A stretch of 7,778 nucleotides of DNA from Microcaldota archaeon (GTDB lineage: Archaea; Micrarchaeota; Micrarchaeia; Anstonellales; VGKX01). Of this stretch, positions 1 through 4,535 are shown piece after piece. Location of the stretch: assembly GCA_021823945.1 (NCBI GenBank), contig JAKALW010000051.1, forward strand, positions 1-7,778. The letters are read 5' to 3'. Under the pieces are notes generated by a model. It worked only from the letters and a program-made list of their open reading frames with translations. It did no database searches and was not told the origin of the DNA. Numbering within the stretch: the first letter of the stretch is position 1; each line of letters begins with the position of its first letter. Made by a program: the position numbers and the translations under genes.

Positions 1-604
1 CATTCCCGAAAATGACGGAATACCAGGAAGCCCAAAGGTCGTGAAGTATGGGGACTGCCCTGTGGCCCGTATTGAGCACGGGGTAAAAGACGGCATTGTC
101 AACCAGGGGCACGTGGCCCATTGAAACAAGCTGCCCGCCGCCATACAAATACCAATACGGGTCTATTTCCGAGTATACCGGGCTAAGGGATTGGTAGCGG
201 ATTAGGAAGGAAATGACAACAAGCGCGAGTATTGCCAGGGGCGCCAATTTGCCCGCAAAGTCGCTGATTGATTCGAAAGTAAATGTTTCAGGCAGTTTCG
301 GGATGAAATGCTCTTTCTTATACTCGTCCCAGACCTTGAAATAAATCGCAAGCGCCAGGCCGATTACTGCCACAAGCGCGTTGACCGCAAGGGCATAGGA
401 CATGTCGAAGTTTATGCCAAGGAATGCATTGCCTATAAATGACACAAAAGGCGGCAGAATCATGCCAATGGAAAGGCCAATGAGGATTTTCTCTATTATC
501 CCAAGGCCTGTTTTTTTCAAAAGCGCAAAGGACAAGGGTATGCCTGCCACGCCCGCCAAGGCAAGGATTATGGCTAGGGATGACCAAACGTCAAAAGATA
601 TCAC
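1..604 (-). CDS. Multi-pass membrane protein with STT3/AglB-like acidic loop (5' part only)
   Basis: The reading frame is open from a GTG at 602-604 to the window edge (201 codons) and continues beyond it. The GTG start is set by a perfect GGAGGT SD at 612-617, 7 nt upstream. Hydrophobic segments are visible at about residues 8-28, 38-62, 70-89 and 120-136. Residues 90-119 form a charged, soluble linker. After the fourth segment comes an E146-I-D148-P-Y-W-Y-L-Y stretch, followed by a GHVPLVDN stretch (163-170). This layout (acidic pair, aromatic run, then G..P..D at the entry of the first external loop) resembles GT-C enzymes of the STT3/AglB oligosaccharyltransferase type. Those transfer lipid-linked glycans to protein Asn residues outside the membrane. 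The three extra membrane segments before the loop are not usual for AglB, and the diagnostic WWD motif would lie outside the window. Another polytopic GT-C glycosyltransferase is possible. A membrane protein is certain; the enzyme class is an inference. Confidence 0.75.
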   Translation of the reverse strand, partial: MISFDVWSSLAIILALAGVAGIPLSFALLKKTGLGIIEKILIGLSIGMILPPFVSFIGNAFLGINFDMSYALAVNALVAVIGLALAIYFKVWDEYKKEHFIPKLPETFTFESISDFAGKLAPLAILALVVISFLIRYQSLSPVYSEIDPYWYLYGGGQLVSMGHVPLVDNAVFYPVLNTGHRAVPILHDLWASWYSVIFGN

Positions 605-611
605 AAAAATT

Positions 612-656
612 ACCTCCTACAAACCTTTCTCATTTGGACAAATACATTATAAAAAG
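612..656 (-). promoter_or_regulatory. Promoter and SD of the membrane protein gene
   Basis: Read on the minus strand, a TTTTTATAA box lies at 647-655, about 27 nt before a likely transcription start near 624-628. The short leader then carries GGAGGT at 612-617, 7 nt before the GTG start. This is a standard archaeal TATA plus SD arrangement. The transcription start is inferred from spacing only. Confidence 0.6.
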
Positions 657-669
657 TAATATATGGCGG

Positions 670-682
670 TTTGGCGGCCAAA
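670..682. repeat. Short perfect palindrome
   Basis: TTTGGC-G-GCCAAA forms six-base arms around one base, between the membrane protein promoter and the repeat at 702-744. It could be a regulator site upstream of the promoter or a small hairpin. Nothing else in 605-823 looks like a gene. Confidence 0.35.
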
Positions 683-701
683 TGCCTGCGCGTGCAACTG
701 C

Positions 702-744
702 TTGGCAGCATTACCTAGACGCATGCAACATTCGCTTCAAAACC
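702..744. repeat. 43-bp intergenic repeat, copy A
   Basis: This copy aligns without gaps to 1382-1424. It shares the first seven bases (TTGGCAG), scattered positions in the middle, and the last 21 bases (724-744) exactly, for about 35 identities in 43-44 positions. It lies about 80 nt downstream of the RelE stop codon. The hairpin present in copy B is degenerate here (TTGGCA against TACCTA). It does not resemble a tRNA or a CRISPR repeat. Its function is unknown: it may be a remnant of duplication, a recombination site, or part of a small RNA. Confidence 0.8.
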
Positions 745-809
745 GCTTAATGCTTAATTTCCCGGTTGCCTTGGAATGTGGTGTTCTTTCGGGTTTGGAT
801 GCCATAACT

Positions 810-816
810 AAAAAAA
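810..816 (-). terminator. T-run terminator of the RHH-RelE operon
   Basis: On the minus strand a run of seven T residues begins 7 nt after the RelE TAG stop (824-826), preceded by TTTCTCG. Archaeal RNA polymerase terminates at such T-runs without needing a strong hairpin. No clear stem precedes it. Confidence 0.45.
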
Positions 817-823
817 CGAGAAA

Positions 824-1090
824 CTACCCATAAACCTTGTCGTGAGGTGCATAGTCAAGTATTCTGACAATGCTATTTTTCTTGTCAATTTCATAGATTA
901 GGATGAAGGATGTGTTTATATGCACCCTCCTGGCGCCATGCATGTCCCCGCGCAAGGGCTTAAAGTGCTCAGGGTTTTCAAGTATTTGCCCGATTTTTGC
1001 GTTTATAGCCTCAAGCGATTTCTTGTCCTTTCGGGCCATTTTGGCAAATTTGGAATCAGCAAGGGCTGAAATTTCGAGGCCAAAGGCCAT
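824..1090 (-). CDS. relE: RelE/StbE-family toxin (mRNA interferase)
   Basis: Predicted ribosome-dependent mRNase of the RelE/ParE superfamily, acting in the cytoplasm and neutralised by the product of the upstream gene. From the ATG at 1090 it is 88 aa, the usual length for the family. The N-terminal beta strand (MAFGLEIS) is followed by two basic helices (about 10-40, ending ENPEHF). Next come the KPLRGD turn (44-49), the R54-R55-V-H57 strand, the SFILIYEID strand (61-69), and a C-terminal LDYAPHDKVYG (78-88). His83, Asp84 and Tyr87 match the C-terminal H.D..Y signature of the RelE/StbE subgroup. The basic residues in this half are the usual RNA-contact and catalytic positions. An in-frame GTG at 1099 overlaps the antitoxin stop as GTGA and would add three residues. 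The ATG is preferred because family members begin at this strand. Translational coupling to the antitoxin is likely. Confidence 0.88.
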   Translation of the reverse strand: MAFGLEISALADSKFAKMARKDKKSLEAINAKIGQILENPEHFKPLRGDMHGARRVHINTSFILIYEIDKKNSIVRILDYAPHDKVYG

Positions 1091-1095
1091 GTTTC

Positions 1096-1317
1096 TCACA
1101 ATCCGTATTTTTCAGAGAAACTTTTTACTCCAATGAATTTGCCTTTCCGTATTTTCTCAAGCCGTCTGACATAATCTTCCCTTGCAAGGGGCTCATCCTC
1201 TATTTGTGTGCGCATGAAAATTTCGACTTGCTTGCTCATGCTAATGCCGTTTTCCTTGCAGAAGCGGGAAAATTTCTCGTATATGAATTCATCAATGTTG
1301 AATGTCTTGATAGCCAT
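1096..1317 (-). CDS. Ribbon-helix-helix antitoxin of the RelE pair
   Basis: Small partner (73 aa) encoded immediately upstream of the RelE toxin; its TGA overlaps the toxin's alternative GTG start. Residues 2-9 (AIKTFNID) fit the DNA-reading beta strand of a ribbon-helix-helix protein. Helix A (about 10-23), a G-I-S-M-S turn and helix B (27-40) complete the fold. Residues 41-73 (charged, ending FIGVKSFSEKYGL) would form the toxin-binding arm. Such antitoxins dimerise, bind their own promoter and mask the toxin. The ATG at 1317 is chosen because GGTGA (1323-1327) lies 5 nt before it. An in-frame GTG at 1326 overlaps that SD and would add three residues. The family within the RHH group is not recognised with certainty, but the pairing with RelE is firm. 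Confidence 0.82.
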   Translation of the reverse strand: MAIKTFNIDEFIYEKFSRFCKENGISMSKQVEIFMRTQIEDEPLAREDYVRRLEKIRKGKFIGVKSFSEKYGL

Positions 1318-1333
1318 GTGTTTCACCGCTAAT

Positions 1334-1361
1334 TTATATAATATTAAATAAGATTATATAA
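1334..1361 (-). promoter_or_regulatory. RHH-RelE promoter with twin TTATATAA palindromes
   Basis: Two identical 8-bp palindromes, TTATATAA at 1334-1341 and 1354-1361, start 20 bp apart, close to two helical turns. The distal one is correctly placed to be the TATA box for a start near 1331, giving a very short leader. The proximal one would cover the initiation zone and could be where the RHH antitoxin binds to repress its own operon. The operator role is inferred. Confidence 0.5.
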
Positions 1362-1381
1362 ACCTGACGGAAGTGTGCGAT

Positions 1382-1424
1382 TTGGCAGAGATGCCAAGTC
1401 TCGTGCAACATTCGCTTCAAAACC
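1382..1424. repeat. 43-bp intergenic repeat, copy B, with GAGA hairpin
   Basis: This is the partner of copy A (702-744), offset by exactly 680 bp, with the last 21 bases (1404-1424) identical. It begins with a perfect hairpin: TTGGCA (1382-1387), a GAGA tetraloop of GNRA type on the plus strand, and TGCCAA (1392-1397). It sits about 38 nt downstream of the HEPN stop and 20 nt upstream of the RHH promoter. The two copies therefore bracket the whole RHH-RelE operon as direct repeats. No open reading frame of note lies in it. Confidence 0.8.
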
Positions 1425-1461
1425 ATCAAAATATACTAAGGAGCAGCCAGGCGATGATGAA

Positions 1462-1857
1462 TTATCCTAAAATATCCTTTGCCATTGCAATGAAGTGCTC
1501 AGTCTGTTCCACGTATTCCTCTGCGTCTTCCAAGGAAAATGAGCTTTTGCCATAATCAGCGCCGCTTTTGTCCCTCATTGCATTGGCAATCAGGCTCTTG
1601 AAATTTTCAGCAGTTGAAGGAAGCTTGCCATCGCGGATAAGTTTTGCAAACACAATTGCCACATCGTCATGGCGCGTTGGCTTGTGCCCAAGGAACTTCA
1701 ATGATAACGCATCATGGGCGCGAATAATCGAATGTATTGCCTGCGCACAGCAGACATTCGCGCTTGCATCATCTGACTGCGCTCCAACCAACTGGAGTTT
1801 TGCGGAAACAAGCCAGCTTTCAGCCTCTTTTAATGCGCGTTGATAAGTGTCATTCAT
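1462..1857 (-). CDS. HEPN-domain protein, partner of the MNT nucleotidyltransferase
   Basis: All-helical 131-aa protein of the HEPN superfamily (PF05168-like). The two long N-terminal helices (2-27, 31-55; CCAQAIHSIIRAHDAL) match the domain. So does the C-terminal block MRDKSGADYGKSS followed by the helix at 108-130. HEPN proteins paired with MNT genes are typically RNases held inactive by their partner. In the HepT type, the active motif is R-x4-H-x-Y. Here Arg95 and Tyr102 fall at those spacings, but the His position is Ala100 (R-D-K-S-G-A-D-Y). The R...ADY form is frequent in short archaeal HEPN proteins. Tyr102 occupies the place of the tyrosine that MntA AMPylates in characterised HepT-MntA pairs. 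The ATG overlaps the MNT stop as ATGA, so the two are co-translated. The RNase activity is uncertain because the His is missing. Confidence 0.85.
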   Translation of the reverse strand: MNDTYQRALKEAESWLVSAKLQLVGAQSDDASANVCCAQAIHSIIRAHDALSLKFLGHKPTRHDDVAIVFAKLIRDGKLPSTAENFKSLIANAMRDKSGADYGKSSFSLEDAEEYVEQTEHFIAMAKDILG

Positions 1858-2387
1858 TTCAATCTTACCCCGTTTTTATCAGCAAGGAAGGCGCTGAATT
1901 CTTTTTTGCTGATAAAGGTTATTGGTACTATTTTTGTGCCCAATTTGGAATAGGAATCATACACGAGGGCATTTGCATCATAACCGCTTGTGGCAAGCAA
2001 TGCCAAATCTATGTCGCTAGTGATTTTCTCCTCGCCCCTTGCCACACTGCCAAACAAGTAGGCCTCCTTGATGCCATCCTCCTTAACAAGGAAATCTTTT
2101 AGCGCACTGACAGTAAAAGCCTGCGGGCTCACACTTAACTTTAGCAATGATACTATTGAATCCAGATATTCTGATTTTTTCAATTTCACAGTGACACTTT
2201 TTCCAATTCTGCCAGTCTCAATTATCCCTGCCGGCTCCCATTTTTGCACAAGGCGCCATGCGGATGCGAATGGGACTTTGGATTCCTTTGCAAGCTCGTT
2301 TATTGTGAATTGCCTGTTGGAAAATTTCAATAATGTCTCAAGCATGGGGCGTGAGCCGCGGTATTTTACAAGTCCAATAGTGTCCAT
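1854..2387 (-). CDS. Winged-helix / minimal nucleotidyltransferase (MNT) protein
   Basis: 177-aa two-domain protein. Residues about 10-75 form a winged helix-turn-helix: a LETLLKF helix, TINELAKES, then a VPFASAWRLVQKWEPAGII recognition region, and a GKSVTVKLK wing. Residues about 90-177 form a DNA-polymerase-beta-type nucleotidyltransferase. They carry the G113-S-V-A-R-G signature and the metal-binding pair Asp125-x-Asp127 (SDIDLALL). The usual third carboxylate strand reads KIVPITF here, so a third Asp is not evident. In HEPN-MNT systems the MNT protein is the antitoxin and modifies or binds the HEPN protein. The fused winged helix probably adds autoregulation. The gene precedes and overlaps the HEPN gene by 4 nt. 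The ATG follows GTGATC (2388-2393), which can pair with the 16S tail but lies only 2 nt from the start. Confidence 0.87.
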   Translation of the reverse strand: MDTIGLVKYRGSRPMLETLLKFSNRQFTINELAKESKVPFASAWRLVQKWEPAGIIETGRIGKSVTVKLKKSEYLDSIVSLLKLSVSPQAFTVSALKDFLVKEDGIKEAYLFGSVARGEEKITSDIDLALLATSGYDANALVYDSYSKLGTKIVPITFISKKEFSAFLADKNGVRLK

Positions 2388-2396
2388 GTGATCACA
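2387..2396. promoter_or_regulatory. TGTGATCACA palindrome at the MNT start codon
   Basis: A perfect 10-bp palindrome whose last base on the minus strand is the A of the MNT start codon. It includes the GTGATC that may act as SD, so a bound protein would block initiation directly. It could equally be chance plus the SD. Confidence 0.4.
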
Positions 2397-2412
2397 AAGG
2401 TTTAATGGGCAG

Positions 2413-2452
2413 ATTATTCAAAAGTGGATAACATTATCCATAAATGAATAAT
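2413..2452. promoter_or_regulatory. Nested 40-bp dyad of four alternating half-sites (probable operator)
   Basis: All parts are symmetric about 2432/2433. The outer arms ATTATTCA (2413-2420) and TGAATAAT (2445-2452) are exact complements. The inner arms TGGATAA (2425-2431) and TTATCCA (2434-2440) are also exact complements. Read as half-sites these are four copies of TTAT(T/C)CA in orientations + - + -, starting at 2414, 2425, 2434 and 2445, about one helical turn apart. The site lies between the MNT gene and the divergent epimerase gene and overlaps the zone where the MNT TATA box should be. The winged-helix domain of the MNT protein is the natural candidate binder. Occupation could also affect the epimerase operon. 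Confidence 0.65.
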
Positions 2453-2480
2453 AAGCTATCGGTTTTCCAAATCCGTCTGC

Positions 2481-2507
2481 TTTTTAAAAATGAACATTAT
2501 ATAAGGT
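2481..2507 (+). promoter_or_regulatory. Epimerase operon promoter
   Basis: TTTTTAAAAA at 2481-2490 is centred about 27 nt before 2512, predicting a start almost at the ATG (2513) and hence a nearly leaderless transcript. A second A/T element (ATTATATAA, 2496-2504) lies too close to serve as TATA box for this start codon. AAGGT at 2503-2507 is a weak SD 5 nt before the ATG, useful only if transcription starts further upstream. Confidence 0.5.
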
Positions 2508-2512
2508 AAAGC

Positions 2513-3538
2513 ATGGGAGGAAGCAAGGTCAAGGCTAGAGTTAAGACTAAGGCTAAACCTGCGAGGGTTTCCGCTGCAAAGAAGCCGAAAACCAAGGCAA
2601 AAGCGCACGCTTTGCCAAAACCAATCCCAAAAAAGGCCGTGCCGAAGAAAAAACCCGCCTTGAAGAAAGCCCCTAAGGCAAAGGCGAAAAAGCTCTTCAT
2701 TTCCGGGAAAAAGAAAACTTCCGCTAAAATTGCCACGAAAAAGCAGGCAATGGAAGTGAAAGGCAAGTTAAAGCCTGCAAAAATCAGGGAATTCACTATA
2801 AAGCTGGAGAAAGCGCCTGCGACAAAAAGGCAAAAGCGCGAGGAGGCCGAGCCTTTTGAAACCCTCGCCACGCTTGAAAAAAGGAGGACAAGCCTCGAAG
2901 TCGAGATAGTCCCGGCAATCCTCGCAAAGACAAGCCAGGAATTCCAATTCAAGATGTATTCCGTCCTCCCCTACACGAAAAGGATACAAATCGACATAAT
3001 GGACGGGAAATTCGTCCCAAACGTCACTGTCGGGGAAAACGAGAAAGTCCCGCTCAAAGACAGCCTGGTTGTCGAATACCATCTCATGGTCCAGAACCCC
3101 ACGGACTACATCAAGCTCATAGACAACCCCGACGCCTTATACATTGTGCACGTCGAGGCGGAAGAAAAGGTGGGCGATGTTGTGGAATTCTGCAAGTCCG
3201 AGGGATACAGGGTTGGGCTTGCCATAAACCCGTACACCAAAGCGGATGTGCTTGACAAGTTCGTAGCGGACATTGAAATGGTCCTTTTCATGACTGTGGT
3301 GCCCGGCTTTTCAGGACAGGCATACATTGCTTCAGTGGAACAGAAAATCGCGGAATTCAAGAAAAAGCATCCCAAGACGCCAGTCGAGGTAGACGGCGGG
3401 ATAAGCGAGGAAAACATCACGGGCGCGCGGGCCGCAGGCGCAAACCTTCTCGTGGCGGCAAGCGCTGTTTTCTCACAAGCTGACATCAAGGCTGCAATTG
3501 AATCGCTGCATGAAAAGGCGACATTGAAAAAAGACTGA
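2513..3538 (+). CDS. rpe: Ribulose-phosphate 3-epimerase-like protein with H1-like basic N-terminal tail
   Basis: Predicted to interconvert ribulose-5-P and xylulose-5-P in the cytoplasm. The 341-aa product has two parts. Residues 1-110 are a Lys/Ala/Pro-rich tail with 36 Lys and 5 Arg, and no Asp or Glu before residue 81, like histone H1 tails. Residues about 128-335 are a complete epimerase TIM barrel of normal length (about 208 aa). It carries EIVPAILA (131-138), QIDIMDGKFVPN (159-170), EYHLMVQNP (188-196), VVPGFSGQ (262-269), VEVDGGI (291-297) and the phosphate-site VAAS (314-317). Asp161, His190 and Asp294 match metal or acid-base residues. The first metal His of the family (H in HVDVMDG) is Gln159, and the Ser of PSILS is Ala135. 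A related function, or a metal-independent subgroup, is therefore possible. The only in-frame internal Met before the barrel (residue 80) lacks an SD, so the tail is probably translated. First gene of the plus-strand operon. Confidence 0.88.
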   Translation: MGGSKVKARVKTKAKPARVSAAKKPKTKAKAHALPKPIPKKAVPKKKPALKKAPKAKAKKLFISGKKKTSAKIATKKQAMEVKGKLKPAKIREFTIKLEKAPATKRQKREEAEPFETLATLEKRRTSLEVEIVPAILAKTSQEFQFKMYSVLPYTKRIQIDIMDGKFVPNVTVGENEKVPLKDSLVVEYHLMVQNPTDYIKLIDNPDALYIVHVEAEEKVGDVVEFCKSEGYRVGLAINPYTKADVLDKFVADIEMVLFMTVVPGFSGQAYIASVEQKIAEFKKKHPKTPVEVDGGISEENITGARAAGANLLVAASAVFSQADIKAAIESLHEKATLKKD

Positions 3539-3603
3539 TTCTTTTGCATTTGCGCAAAGCTTCAGGGGAATTCCCAAGGCATTGCAAACTCAAGGATGAA
3601 AAA

Positions 3604-4524
3604 ATGGCAGTTGAAAAAACCATGGCAAACCACGATATGGAATCAAGAAAACCGGCTGGCAACAGTGGTTTGCCAGACAGCGCTCAAAATTCAACCAAAG
3701 AGCGCTGTAAAGACCCCGCTAAACTGGCATCATTGGCAAGAGAGGTCAGAAAGGACATACTCCGCATGCTTGTCGAGGCCAAGTCCGGGCACACCGCGGG
3801 GCCGCTTGGCATGGTCGAAGTGTTCACAGCGCTATATTACGCTTGCATAAACCACGACCCGAAAAATCCCCAGTGGGACGGCAGGGACAGGGTAATTCTT
3901 TCAAACGGGCACATCTGTCCCGTGCATTATGCGGTACTCGCCGAGGCGGGGTATTTCCCGCGCGAGGAACTGCTCACGCTTCGGAAACTCGGCTCCCGCC
4001 TCCAGGGGCACCCGCACAGGGGCGCGCTTCCGGGGATTGAGAACTCATCAGGCCCGCTTGGCCAGGGATTGGCGCAGGCGTGCGGCGTCGCGCTTGCGGC
4101 GAGGCTTGACAAAAAGCAGTTCAGGACAATCGCGCTGCTTTCCGACGGCGAACATGACGAGGGCTCGACGTGGGAGGCAGTCATGTTCGCGGCAAAGTAC
4201 AAGCTTGACAATTTGGTGGCCATAGTTGACAGGAACTTCATCCAGATAGACGGCGATACCGAGACAATCATGCCGCTTGAGCCATTTGCCGACAAGTACA
4301 GGGCATTTGGCTGGAACGTCATCGAGATAGACGGGAATGATTTCACGCAAATAATAAGCGCGTATGAAAAAGCGCGCACAGTGAAGGGCAAGCCCACTGT
4401 GATAATAGCTAAAATCATTCCCGGAAAGGGCGTGAAGATGTTTGAGAACAATTACAAATGGCATGGCAAGACCCCGTCCGCCGATGAGGCGAAGGCCGCC
4501 ATTGCAGAGATTGACTCGAAATAA
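3604..4524 (+). CDS. tkt: Transketolase, N-terminal (TPP pyrophosphate-binding) subunit
   Basis: Half of a split transketolase; together with the next gene it transfers two-carbon ketol units between sugar phosphates using thiamine diphosphate. From the ATG at 3604 it has 306 aa. Visible motifs, numbered from this ATG, are AKSGHTAGPLG (59-69; family SGHPGG), LSNGH (99-103), LQGHPHRG (133-140) and GPLGQGLA (150-157). The cofactor motif is SDGEHDEGSTWEA, with Asp181 and Glu183, followed by VDRN211, and the C-terminal WHGKTP holds His287. The first Gly of the GDG cofactor motif is Ser, a variant familiar in SDGE.DEG-type transketolases. About 40 hydrophilic residues precede the conserved core. 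A TTG at 3544 would add 20 residues. The ATG was chosen for its AAGGATGA upstream. It lies 65 nt after the epimerase stop and 11 nt before the partner subunit. Confidence 0.93.
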   Translation: MAVEKTMANHDMESRKPAGNSGLPDSAQNSTKERCKDPAKLASLAREVRKDILRMLVEAKSGHTAGPLGMVEVFTALYYACINHDPKNPQWDGRDRVILSNGHICPVHYAVLAEAGYFPREELLTLRKLGSRLQGHPHRGALPGIENSSGPLGQGLAQACGVALAARLDKKQFRTIALLSDGEHDEGSTWEAVMFAAKYKLDNLVAIVDRNFIQIDGDTETIMPLEPFADKYRAFGWNVIEIDGNDFTQIISAYEKARTVKGKPTVIIAKIIPGKGVKMFENNYKWHGKTPSADEAKAAIAEIDSK

Positions 4525-4535
4525 TCGTGGTTTTC

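Noticed and set aside
402..659. Plus-strand 85-codon frame
   Set aside because: It lies opposite the membrane protein gene and its promoter. It has no SD, and its translation has no recognisable features.
702..744. tRNA gene or CRISPR repeat in the 43-bp element
   Set aside because: No acceptor stem, T-loop consensus or CCA end could be paired. There are only two copies, 680 bp apart with genes between them, unlike a CRISPR array.
1737..2102. Plus-strand 121-codon frame across the HEPN/MNT junction
   Set aside because: It is the shadow of two genes joined by an ATGA overlap with recognisable domains on the minus strand.
2881..2915. Internal translation start just before the epimerase barrel (GGAGG at about 2886)
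   Set aside because: GGAGG is formed by two Arg codons, and no ATG, GTG or TTG follows at usable distance in frame, so the tail is most likely part of the protein.
2497..2952. Minus-strand 151-codon frame encoding a very hydrophobic, membrane-like protein
   Set aside because: It is the complement of the Lys-rich epimerase tail: AAA/AAG codons read backwards as TTT/CTT (Phe/Leu), which mimics membrane segments. It has no SD or family resemblance.
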